Below are positions 1 through 6,168 of a stretch of 32,919 nt of DNA, one piece after another. The notes beneath the pieces are model-generated. The model searched no databases and was not told the DNA's origin. It was given only the letters and a program-made list of their open reading frames with translations. Numbering within the stretch: the stretch's first letter is position 1; each line of letters opens with the position of its first letter. The position numbers and the translations under genes are program-made. Source of the stretch: a virus; IMG/VR virus record IMGVR_UViG_3300034418_009056, positions 1-32,919 of that record, one strand, 5' to 3'.

Positions 1-2
1 CG

Positions 3-20
3 CCCGAAGGAACGGGTTTT
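3..20 (+). terminator. possible short terminator at window edge
   Basis: A CCCG/CGGG stem (3-6 with 13-16) with a six-base loop is followed by four T. It could be the end of a terminator for a gene lying before the window. The stem is only 4 bp and the T run is short, so this is weak. Confidence 0.3.
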
Positions 21-49
21 AATTAACTCATTTCTTTGGAGGCAATCTC

Positions 50-184
50 ATGGCTAAAGTCGTATATCGTGGTGCCGCTTATGACACCAATGACCGTCTG
101 AACAAGATGGTTTGTTCAAAAGAAACCTTTGTAGAAACCTACAGAGGTGTGAAGCATACCGAAACTAAAGAGGTATGTAAATGA
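50..184 (+). CDS. small DUF4278-like protein
   Basis: A 44-residue protein, too short for most ORF finders. A good ribosome site (TTTGGAGG, ending 8 bases before the ATG) supports translation. It has two YRG motifs, VYRGAAYDT near the N-terminus and TYRGVKHTE near the C-terminus. This is the pattern of the DUF4278 family, common as short proteins in cyanobacteria and their phages; the function is unknown. The stop overlaps the next ATG (ATGA), so it is translationally coupled to the following ORF. The family call is by motif only. Confidence 0.7.
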   Translation: MAKVVYRGAAYDTNDRLNKMVCSKETFVETYRGVKHTETKEVCK

Positions 185-282
185 AACTGAATGTCCTGCA
201 GATCATTAAAGATCAAAAACAAAAACAGAATAGACTACATAAAGCACAAATTGCACACATTGTTGGGGCAAAAAAATGCTGA
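181..282 (+). CDS. small basic hypothetical protein
   Basis: A 33-residue lysine- and glutamine-rich peptide (MKLNVLQIIKDQKQKQNRL at its start). It begins on the ATGA that ends the DUF4278-like gene and overlaps the next ORF by 7 bases. The chain of overlapping starts and stops is the main evidence that it is translated. No domain is recognised. It may be a short helical peptide, as the central K/Q/N/R/H stretch suggests. It could also be a spurious ORF in a leader. Confidence 0.45.
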   Translation: MKLNVLQIIKDQKQKQNRLHKAQIAHIVGAKKC

Positions 283-356
283 CAGTAGCAGAAATAACTT
301 TGGCATCAATGGCATTTATGTTGTTGATAGTTGCTGAAGTTCATTTACTTAAGTGA
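276..356 (+). CDS. 26-residue putative membrane peptide
   Basis: A 26-residue peptide that is almost one continuous hydrophobic helix (roughly residues 5-21, including ASMAFMLLIVAEV) with a short polar end. It would be a single-pass membrane peptide if made. It starts inside the end of the preceding small ORF and ends 2 bases before a strong terminator stem, so it would be the last gene of that transcript. Function unknown. A tiny phage membrane peptide is plausible but unproven. Confidence 0.4.
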   Translation: MLTVAEITLASMAFMLLIVAEVHLLK

Positions 357-358
357 TT

Positions 359-387
359 AGAGAGGGTTGACACCCTCTCTTTTTTTA
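359..387 (+). terminator. strong Rho-independent terminator
   Basis: A perfect 9-bp stem (AGAGAGGGT, 359-367, with ACCCTCTCT, 372-380), a TGAC tetraloop and a T-run of six or more bases. It ends the small-ORF transcript. The loop and flanking bases also form the -35 box of the next promoter. Confidence 0.9.
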
Positions 388-395
388 TGTAAAAT
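367..395 (+). promoter_or_regulatory. sigma-70-type promoter overlapping a terminator
   Basis: TTGACA (367-372), a 17-base spacer and TAAAAT (390-395). Transcription would begin near 402, just before the ORF at 416, and read the thyX-phoH block. The -35 box sits in the terminator loop and the spacer holds the terminator's descending arm and T-run. No second promoter of similar quality was seen before 3179. Confidence 0.75.
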
Positions 396-415
396 GTTTT
401 TGTTGCGCGAATAAA

Positions 416-643
416 ATGAACAAGAAAAAAATTTCATTGATAATTCGAAACATGGAACTTCTGATTGAATCTCTTAAGTTGGAAATGGAAGATTCTAAGG
501 ATGATGATATAGAAAACATTATCAAGTTTGAGGATTTAATTCAAAAAATTGATGATTCATATGAACCTGATTATCATGAAGAAAGTACTTCCAAGAATCA
601 ATATCGGTTATATAGTGATGACGATGATGGATACCCAGACTGA
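416..643 (+). CDS. acidic hypothetical protein
   Basis: A 75-residue, strongly acidic protein with a basic N-terminus (MNKKK), a predicted helical middle and a C-terminus ending SDDDDGYPD. It is the first gene after the promoter at 367-395, with a short leader and no clear Shine-Dalgarno. Its stop overlaps the next start by one base (TGATG). I do not recognise the family. The acidic, DNA-mimic-like composition is noted only as composition. Confidence 0.65.
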   Translation: MNKKKISLIIRNMELLIESLKLEMEDSKDDDIENIIKFEDLIQKIDDSYEPDYHEESTSKNQYRLYSDDDDGYPD

Positions 644-822
644 TGTATGAAGATTTAGATTCCTTCGAAAGGGCTTTGCAACACTTCGGCACTCGCACCG
701 ATGTTATTATTGCAATGGAAATGGGAGATAAGATTGATGGAGAGACTGCCTATCAACTTATCAAAGCAGAGTTGAAAGAACTCAAAAAGAAACGTAAAAA
801 CTATAAGAAAGAAAATGAGTGA
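643..822 (+). CDS. small conserved hypothetical protein upstream of thyX
   Basis: A 59-residue protein starting MYEDLDSFERALQHFG and ending in a lysine-rich helix (ELKELKKKRKNYKKENE). It overlaps its neighbours on both sides: one base with the ORF upstream and 8 bases with thyX. This tight coupling supports real translation. No catalytic motif is visible. A basic C-terminal helix could bind nucleic acid, but that is inference from composition. Confidence 0.7.
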   Translation: MYEDLDSFERALQHFGTRTDVIIAMEMGDKIDGETAYQLIKAELKELKKKRKNYKKENE

Positions 823-1456
823 GCAAGTAAAACTGATTTCTGTGACCCCTGATGCTGAGAAGACAATGGGTTACGTAGCGAGGGTTAGCAACCCCGCCAA
901 CCAGGAGAACCCGAACGTTGCGGGTCTTCTTAAGTACTGCGTGAAACACCAGCACTGGAGCGTATTTGAGCAGGCATTCATGACGCTTGAGATTGAAACT
1001 AGCAGGGCAATCGCAGCTCAAATATTACGTCATCGTTCGTTCACATATCAAGAATTTTCTCAGAGGTATGCTGATTCCTCCCTACTCGCAGAGGCGATCC
1101 CAGTCCCAGAACTTCGCCGTCAGGATACCAAGAATCGTCAGAATTCTATTGACGACATTGATCCTTTCGTCAAGCAGGAGTTCGAAATCAAAATGAGAAA
1201 GCACTTTGATGAAGCAATGGTTCTTTATCAGTCAATGCTTGATATGGGAATCGCAAAAGAATGTGCTCGTTTTGTGCTTCCTCTGGCAACGCCCACACGC
1301 ATCTATATGAGTGGATCGTGCCGCTCCTGGATTCATTACATAACACTTAGGTCGGCCAATGGAACTCAGAAGGAGCATATGGATATTGCCGATGCTTGTA
1401 AGAAGATCTTTATGGAGCAGTTCCCAACTGTTTCAGAAGCACTTGAATGGGTCTAA
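815..1456 (+). CDS. thyX: flavin-dependent thymidylate synthase ThyX
   Basis: ThyX makes dTMP from dUMP using methylene-tetrahydrofolate, FAD and NADPH, and supplies thymidine for phage DNA synthesis in the host cytoplasm. The protein is 213 residues, normal for the family. The signature RHRx7S is present as RHRSFTYQEFS at residues 72-82. Later conserved segments include FVLPLATPTRIYMSGSCRSW around residue 155, the substrate-binding side of the family. The start overlaps the preceding gene by 8 bases. An AT-rich phage with a high thymidine demand is a natural owner, and ThyX is frequent in T4-like cyanophages. Confidence 0.96.
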   Translation: MSEQVKLISVTPDAEKTMGYVARVSNPANQENPNVAGLLKYCVKHQHWSVFEQAFMTLEIETSRAIAAQILRHRSFTYQEFSQRYADSSLLAEAIPVPELRRQDTKNRQNSIDDIDPFVKQEFEIKMRKHFDEAMVLYQSMLDMGIAKECARFVLPLATPTRIYMSGSCRSWIHYITLRSANGTQKEHMDIADACKKIFMEQFPTVSEALEWV

Positions 1457-1481
1457 ATAAACTATGCTATTGAGGTGAAAT

Positions 1482-1727
1482 TTGGCAACTTATCCTGTAA
1501 TTAACAAAAATACTGGTGAACAAAAAGAGGTGGTTTTAAGCGTTCACGAGTGGGATCAATGGAAAACAGATAACCCAGACTGGGACAGAGATTGGTCTGA
1601 TCCATCTACTTGTCCTGGTTCGGGAGAAGTTGGTGAATGGCGAGACAAGCACATCAACAAAAACCCTGGATGGGGCGAAGTTCTTAAGAAAGCATCAAAA
1701 GCTGGCGGAAGTAAATCACGTATCTAA
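1482..1727 (+). CDS. conserved cyanophage hypothetical protein (TTG start)
   Basis: An 81-residue protein that begins with TTG, preceded by a GAGGTG ribosome site at 1472-1477. It is rich in tryptophan and aspartate (DWDRDWSDPSTCPGSGEVGE), followed by a lysine-rich C-terminus. It has only one cysteine, so no zinc ribbon. I recall similar proteins at this place near thyX and phoH in cyanomyoviruses, but no function. It lies between thyX and phoH in the same direction. Confidence 0.75.
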   Translation: MATYPVINKNTGEQKEVVLSVHEWDQWKTDNPDWDRDWSDPSTCPGSGEVGEWRDKHINKNPGWGEVLKKASKAGGSKSRI

Positions 1728-1734
1728 TTAACAC

Positions 1735-2505
1735 ATGGCAAGAAAAAGAAAGAGCAGTGGAGACATCCATCCAATGGGGTCAGAAGTCCCAAATGCTAGG
1801 TTGTTGAGAAAAAGAAAGAATCAAATTAATTCTGATAAATTGTTGGATATTGAACCTCTAACAGAAAATCAAACAAAATTATTTGAATCTTTCAAATCAG
1901 GACAAAATTTGGTATCATATGGATGTGCTGGTACTGGAAAGACTTTCATTACTCTTTATAATGCATTATGTGAGGTATTAAATGAAAGGTCTCCATACGA
2001 TAAAATCTATATTGTAAGATCTCTTGTTGCCACTAGAGAGATTGGATTTCTTCCAGGAGATCACGAGGATAAATCATCTCTGTACCAAATACCATACAAA
2101 AATATGGTAAAATTTATGTTCGAGATGCCTGATGATCCTTCATTTGAAATGCTATATGCATCTCTGAAAGCACAAGGAACTATCAGTTTCTGGTCAACCT
2201 CTTTTATTAGAGGAACAACTTTAGATAATGCTATTATTATTGTTGATGAGTTTCAGAATCTTAATTTCCACGAATTGGATTCCATTATCACCCGAGTTGG
2301 ACAAGATTCTAAGATTATGTTCTGTGGAGATGCAACTCAGTCAGACTTGATCAAGACAAACGAAAAGAATGGTATTATTGATTTTATGAAGATCTTAAGA
2401 ATTATGCCATCTTTCGATCTTATTGAATTTGGACCAGAAGACATTGTTCGTTCTGGTATTTGTAAAGAATATATTTTGGCAAAACTTGAACTAGGAATTA
2501 ATTAA
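1735..2505 (+). CDS. phoH: PhoH-like ATPase
   Basis: A 256-residue P-loop protein of the PhoH family. Walker A is GCAGTGKT (residues 63-70), Walker B is IIIVDEFQNL (D171, E172), and a helicase-like sensor motif CGDATQSD follows (197-204). PhoH proteins are ATPases tied to the Pho regulon in bacteria, with suggested RNA or helicase-type roles. In marine phages the gene is a common marker whose exact role is unsettled. The basic N-terminus (ARKRKSS, LRKRKN) could contact nucleic acid. The stop overlaps the next start (TAATG), which couples it to the exonuclease. Confidence 0.93.
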   Translation: MARKRKSSGDIHPMGSEVPNARLLRKRKNQINSDKLLDIEPLTENQTKLFESFKSGQNLVSYGCAGTGKTFITLYNALCEVLNERSPYDKIYIVRSLVATREIGFLPGDHEDKSSLYQIPYKNMVKFMFEMPDDPSFEMLYASLKAQGTISFWSTSFIRGTTLDNAIIIVDEFQNLNFHELDSIITRVGQDSKIMFCGDATQSDLIKTNEKNGIIDFMKILRIMPSFDLIEFGPEDIVRSGICKEYILAKLELGIN

Positions 2506-3182
2506 TGATTTTTAATCACATTGAAACTGAATTTCCCACACTTACCAGGGAATTGATTGATGGCGTTCGTTATTATAAAGTTCCTACAAAAGAAGAAGTT
2601 CTACGACTTGTTTCTATCACTTCTGTAATCAGTCACTATAAAAAAGATTTCTTTCAAAAATGGAGAAAGAGGGTTGGTGAAGAAGAAGCAGATAAGATTA
2701 CAAAACGAGCAACAAGTCGTGGAACCGATTTCCACCTTCTTGTTGAGGATCACTTATATAATCGGAAATTATCCGATGTTCAACCTATTTCAGAGATTCT
2801 GTTTAGGATTTCCAAACCAACTTTAAACAGGATAAATAATATCCTTGCGCTTGAAGGATCTCTTTACAGTGAATTTTTAGGAATTGCTGGAACAGTAGAT
2901 TGTATTGCTGAATTTGATGGAGAATTGGCAATCGTTGACTTCAAAACTTCTGCAAAACCAAAACCGCGAGAATGGATTGAAGGGTATTTTGTTCAATGCT
3001 GTGCTTATGCTTGTATGCTACACGAATTGACAGGAATATCTGTTAAGAAGTTCGTGATTATTATGGCTTGCGAGAATGGAGAGTGTGTTGTATATGAAGA
3101 ATATGACAAATCAAAATATCTAAAAATTCTTGTTAAGTATATTAAAAAGTTTTTAAACGACAAACTTGCGAATATTTCTTGA
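2505..3182 (+). CDS. MGME1/RecB-like PD-(D/E)xK exonuclease
   Basis: A 225-residue nuclease-like protein. The motif order matches the RecB/Cas4/MGME1 nuclease group: RGTDFH (H77), E117 in the ALEG segment, GTVD (D132), IVDFKTS (D145, K147) and a QCCAYA segment (Q164). These are the metal-binding and catalytic positions of PD-(D/E)xK exonucleases acting on single-stranded ends. Among replication genes (phoH before, gp33, gp59 and gp32 after) it probably processes replication or recombination intermediates. T4 uses other nucleases for this. Substrate specificity cannot be read from the sequence. Confidence 0.85.
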   Translation: MIFNHIETEFPTLTRELIDGVRYYKVPTKEEVLRLVSITSVISHYKKDFFQKWRKRVGEEEADKITKRATSRGTDFHLLVEDHLYNRKLSDVQPISEILFRISKPTLNRINNILALEGSLYSEFLGIAGTVDCIAEFDGELAIVDFKTSAKPKPREWIEGYFVQCCAYACMLHELTGISVKKFVIIMACENGECVVYEEYDKSKYLKILVKYIKKFLNDKLANIS

Positions 3183-3207
3183 CATTTTTTAAATTATTTG
3201 GTATTAT
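3179..3207 (+). promoter_or_regulatory. sigma-70-type promoter before gp33
   Basis: TTGACA (3179-3184), a 17-base spacer and TATTAT (3202-3207). The -35 box overlaps the stop codon of the exonuclease gene. The expected start near 3214 would serve gp33, gp59 and the DUF1825 gene. Confidence 0.75.
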
Positions 3208-3231
3208 TGATTTCACTATTACAAAATTTTT

Positions 3232-3522
3232 ATGCCCACAATACTGGAAATAATGAATAATAAAATAGAAAAAGAGTTCAATAAGATTTTGGGAGAAAGA
3301 TTTGTTTGTCCATCTAAGTTTGCTCAAGAAATTGAAAAAATTGTCCAAGAGAATGATGATGTAAATTATATTGATGCAATTATTATCTTTTGTGAAAGAA
3401 ATAGCATTGAATTAGAATCTGTTCCAAAGTTACTTTCAAAACCATTGAAAGAAAAGATTAAATATCAGGCAATGGAACTTAACTTTTTGAAAAAAACATC
3501 TAAGGCACGTTTAGTATTTTGA
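3232..3522 (+). CDS. 33: late transcription co-activator gp33
   Basis: In T4, gp33 binds RNA polymerase and links it to the gp45 sliding clamp, allowing gp55-directed late transcription. This 96-residue protein resembles the cyanophage gp33 group: EFNKILGERFVCPSKFAQEI near the start, YIDAIIIFCE in the middle and LKEKIKYQAMELNFLKKTSK near the end. It sits directly before gp59, the usual T4-like neighbourhood. An in-frame ATG at 3253 (MNNKIEKEF) has a slightly better GGA upstream and could be the true start, giving 89 residues. The late boxes found elsewhere in this window are its expected targets. Confidence 0.8.
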   Translation: MPTILEIMNNKIEKEFNKILGERFVCPSKFAQEIEKIVQENDDVNYIDAIIIFCERNSIELESVPKLLSKPLKEKIKYQAMELNFLKKTSKARLVF

Positions 3523-4115
3523 AATTGGATCCCCTGAATTGCTATAAGACATACCTTGCCCTCAAGAATCATTTTACAAAACCAAAATATGATTATTTGA
3601 GATATAATGGCAAAGTAAAAGCATCTTTGCAAGCATTCTACAAACGTAAAGATAGAATGTGGTTTGAAAAAATGAGTAGACAAAAAACTGACGAGGAAAT
3701 TGTCAGTTTTTTTGTTGCCAACTTTGTTTTATGTAATGACCCAGAATCTTTATGGATTGGAGAAATAATTAATGAAGGAGAAAAGAGATTTTCTCTTTGG
3801 AAAAAAAGAACTCAATCTCTTTCTTATGTATTTAAAGAAGAAATTGAAAAACTTTTTAGTGAAAATTCAATGGAAGATTTATTTACTATCAAAAATGGAA
3901 GTCATCCAAGATTACTAAAGATATTTTTACAAGGAAATTTATCTTTAGAGACGATGGTTATTCTTGATTCTATTTTTGGATACAGAAAAAACTTCGATAA
4001 GAAATTGGATGACCCTATTTGGAAATTTGTATCAATGAGAATTGCAAAATATTTTCCATTCATACATATTGATGTATTTAAATATAAGAAAATTTTAAAG
4101 GAGATAGTATTGTGA
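3519..4115 (+). CDS. 59: gp59 helicase loader
   Basis: gp59 loads the gp41 replicative helicase onto gp32-covered single-stranded DNA at forks and recombination intermediates. The protein is 198 residues, close to T4 gp59 (about 217). Features matching the T4 protein include the N-terminal YKTYLALKNHFTKPKYDYLR block (T4 has a related YKLYLMIKQHMNGKYD block), a WIGEI segment near residue 80, and the DSIFG and WKFVSMRIAKY segments in the C-terminal half. The start is TTG, fused to the gp33 stop as TTGA. Its partner gp32 is encoded 416 bases downstream. Confidence 0.88.
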   Translation: MKLDPLNCYKTYLALKNHFTKPKYDYLRYNGKVKASLQAFYKRKDRMWFEKMSRQKTDEEIVSFFVANFVLCNDPESLWIGEIINEGEKRFSLWKKRTQSLSYVFKEEIEKLFSENSMEDLFTIKNGSHPRLLKIFLQGNLSLETMVILDSIFGYRKNFDKKLDDPIWKFVSMRIAKYFPFIHIDVFKYKKILKEIVL

Positions 4116-4444
4116 GTTTTTTCGACTCAGAAGTTGTACGAGCAGAGATGGCAGAAATCTCTGAATTACAAGAAGAAATATATCACAATGTTTATAAATT
4201 CTTTATGATGAACAAAGAAGAAAAACTTCAACATGTTGATTTGCTACAGAAACTTCTCGAAAAGCAACAAATCCTATATACTAGATTGAGTTTATCGGAT
4301 GATCCAGAAGCAAAAGATATGAAGGAAAAAGTATTAGAATCTGCTGAGGCGATGGGAATCCCTAAAACTTCTGATATTAATATGATTTTCAGTAATATGA
4401 CTCGCCTCATTGACACTATGAAAGAGGCTATTGACAAGGAGTAG
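4112..4444 (+). CDS. DUF1825 family protein
   Basis: A 110-residue protein starting with GTG (GTGA overlap with the gp59 stop) behind an AAAGGAG ribosome site. The N-terminal MSFFDSEVVRAEM and the all-helical body with LLEKQQILYTRLSLSDDPEA and a C-terminal M/I/L-rich helix match DUF1825. I know this family from cyanobacteria and their phages; its function is undefined. It is co-transcribed with gp33 and gp59 and lies just before gene 32. The gp32 promoter is embedded in its last codons. A replication- or transcription-related role is suggested only by position. Confidence 0.75.
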   Translation: MSFFDSEVVRAEMAEISELQEEIYHNVYKFFMMNKEEKLQHVDLLQKLLEKQQILYTRLSLSDDPEAKDMKEKVLESAEAMGIPKTSDINMIFSNMTRLIDTMKEAIDKE

Positions 4445-4459
4445 TTTCAGTGCTATTCT
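4431..4459 (+). promoter_or_regulatory. sigma-70-type promoter for gene 32
   Basis: TTGACA (4431-4436), a 17-base spacer and TATTCT (4454-4459). The -35 lies inside the end of the DUF1825 gene. The start near 4466 gives gene 32 its own transcript with a leader of about 65 bases. A second TTGACA at 4410-4415 has no -10 box at proper spacing. Confidence 0.65.
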
Positions 4460-4497
4460 AGGTCAGCGGCTAGGGAATCCGCACCAAAGCAAACCCC
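4451..4497 (+). promoter_or_regulatory. structured gene 32 leader, possible translational operator
   Basis: Two mutually exclusive folds are visible. In a transcript starting near 4466, GCGG (4466-4469) pairs with CCGC (4479-4482), and the loop GGG (4473-4475) could pair with CCCC (4494-4497) as a small H-type pseudoknot. In a read-through transcript, a longer hairpin 4451-4483 forms from TGC, ATTC and TAG pairing with CTA, GAAT and GCA. T4 gene 32 is known to be autoregulated through a leader pseudoknot. Equivalence here is inference and stem 2 is only 3 bp. Confidence 0.35.
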
Positions 4498-4530
4498 ACA
4501 GGCCAAATACTAACAAATACGAGGTACAAA

Positions 4531-5499
4531 ATGTCATTCGAAAGTCTTAAGAAGCAGTCCAAACTGGGTTCTCTCACCAACAAACTGGTGAAAGAAGTTG
4601 AAAAGATGAACAATGGTCCTAGCAGCGCAGATGACCGTTATTGGAAACCCGAAATGGATAAGAGCGGTGTTGGTTCCGCAATTATTCGTTTCCTTCCTGC
4701 TCCAGAAGGTGAAGACCTTCCTTGGGCAAAAATCTTTTCTCACGGATTCCAAGGAAATGGTGGTTGGTATATCGAAAATTCTCTGACTACTCTTGGGCAG
4801 AAAGACCCTGTAACTGAGTATAATCGTACTCTTTGGAACAGTGGTAATGATAAGGATAAGGAAACTGTTCGTAAGCAGAAGCGTAAACTATCATATTACT
4901 CCAACATCTATGTCGTAAAGGATCCTGCAAATCCTCAGAACGAAGGTAAAGTTTTCCTGTTTAAGTATGGTAAGAAGATCTTTGATAAGATTATGAATGC
5001 TATGCAACCAGAGTTTGATGATGAAGATCCGATCAATCCTTTTGATTTCTGGTCTGGTGCAAACTTCCGCCTTAAGATTCGTAAGGTTGAAGGTTACTGG
5101 AATTATGATAAGTCTGAATTTGATCGTTCTAGTGCTCTGTTTGATGACGACGATGCTCTGGAGACAATCTGGAAAAAGCAGTATTCTCTTGCTGCCCTTG
5201 CTGCTCCTGATCAATTCAAGACCTATGAAGAACTTGAAAAGCGTCTAAATTACGTTCTTGGTATTGGAAAAGTTGCTCCAAAAGCATCTACTTATGAACA
5301 AGAAGATGCACTGGAATCTTATTCTCAACCCAAAAACAGTGAGGAAGATGTCCTGAAAGAACTCGAAGAATCTTATAATAAGAGTAAGTCACTTACTTCA
5401 GAACTTCGTGAGGAAATCAATAGTCTTCCCAAATCCCATCAAGATGATGAAGATGAAGATGATGCAATGAGTTACTTTAAAAAACTAGTTGATGATTGA
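4531..5499 (+). CDS. 32: gp32 single-stranded DNA-binding protein
   Basis: gp32 coats single-stranded DNA and organises replication, recombination and repair, with gp59 as a direct partner. The protein is 322 residues (T4 about 301). The N-terminal basic segment (LKKQSKLGSLTNKL) fits the LAST-type cooperativity motif. The OB core includes KRKLSYYSNIYVVKDPANP (118-136) and GKVFLFKYGKKIFDKI (139-154). The C-terminus is highly acidic (DDEDEDDAMSYFKKLVDD), the part that contacts other replication proteins. Unlike T4 gp32, it has no cysteine, so the T4 zinc site (H64, C77, C87, C90) cannot form; only H71 remains near it. Confidence 0.95.
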   Translation: MSFESLKKQSKLGSLTNKLVKEVEKMNNGPSSADDRYWKPEMDKSGVGSAIIRFLPAPEGEDLPWAKIFSHGFQGNGGWYIENSLTTLGQKDPVTEYNRTLWNSGNDKDKETVRKQKRKLSYYSNIYVVKDPANPQNEGKVFLFKYGKKIFDKIMNAMQPEFDDEDPINPFDFWSGANFRLKIRKVEGYWNYDKSEFDRSSALFDDDDALETIWKKQYSLAALAAPDQFKTYEELEKRLNYVLGIGKVAPKASTYEQEDALESYSQPKNSEEDVLKELEESYNKSKSLTSELREEINSLPKSHQDDEDEDDAMSYFKKLVDD

Positions 5500-6165
5500 T
5501 TAATTATCATATAATCTAATATTATCAACTCTCTTAAGGGTAGGGCTAATGTATTGGTCACTACCCTTTTTATATTTTAATTTAGATTCCACATCATCTA
5601 AAATTAAAGGTAAGTAATTATCTTTTAATAGAAAGATATTTCTTTTCTCATTTTCTATATTCTGTTCATACTCATAGTTTGTGATTCTATGTTTAACATC
5701 TATATTATACAATAATCTCTTAGTATTAGAATCATAATACTCAAGAGTAAAGTTTTGATTTACTACTAATCCAGACTTTAAAATTATTTTTCCAGAAGAA
5801 TCTTTAATCTCCTTTGTTTCATAATGGTGAGTATTGTTAAGTGCTTCATAGGATCCATATTTTTCTATAAGATATGAATCAAAAGATTCTTGAGTTAAAG
5901 GCCATTCATCGTAAAGATTTAGGATGTTATTTGACAGCATAACTACCCAATCTAATGTTTCATCATTATAGACTTTAAATGCTATATTATCAGGTCTTTC
6001 ATCTCCAACTATTATATACTTATTAAAGTATGAAATATTTCCAAATATATCATCTCTTATTTTGCCTCTTTTAAAGAGGTTTTTTGTTTCAGAATATTCC
6101 GAGATTGCATTTTCATCTCTACTGATGTATTCTAAATTTGGTATATTTCTAAAGTAAAGTGCCAT
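5500..6165 (-). CDS. 53: baseplate wedge protein gp53
   Basis: gp53 joins adjacent baseplate wedges around the hub in T4. The protein is 221 residues (T4 196). The N-terminal block YFRNIPNLEYISR, then KNLFKRGKIRDDIFGNISYF, VGDERPDNIAFKVY and LDWVVMLSNNI, is the cyanophage gp53 pattern. The C-terminal part has a HHYET segment and SDQYISPTLKRVD. It converges with gene 32 with no base between the stop codons, and is 3 bases behind gp48 in the same leftward operon. Transcription probably comes from the late boxes at 7612-7625. Confidence 0.88.
   Translation of the reverse strand: MALYFRNIPNLEYISRDENAISEYSETKNLFKRGKIRDDIFGNISYFNKYIIVGDERPDNIAFKVYNDETLDWVVMLSNNILNLYDEWPLTQESFDSYLIEKYGSYEALNNTHHYETKEIKDSSGKIILKSGLVVNQNFTLEYYDSNTKRLLYNIDVKHRITNYEYEQNIENEKRNIFLLKDNYLPLILDDVESKLKYKKGSDQYISPTLKRVDNIRLYDN
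5536..5571 (+). terminator. gene 32 terminator inside antisense gp53
   Basis: An 8-bp stem AAGGGTAG (5536-5543) with CTACCCTT (5561-5568), a 17-base loop and TTTTT followed by ATATTTT. It lies 37 bases after the gp32 stop, within the coding sequence of the oppositely oriented gp53 gene. The large loop lowers certainty. Confidence 0.55.
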
Positions 6166-6168
6166 TTT

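Noticed and set aside
782-1021. Minus-strand ORF of 79 codons across thyX
   Set aside because: It is a shadow of thyX, whose signature motif is in the plus frame; no ribosome site or family.
1452-1459. TCTAAATA as a late box before the ORF at 1482
   Set aside because: One mismatch at a conserved position, inside an early-type operon, and too close to the start.
4410-4438. Second TTGACA before gene 32
   Set aside because: No -10-like sequence at 16 to 18 bases; the TTGACA at 4431 is better.
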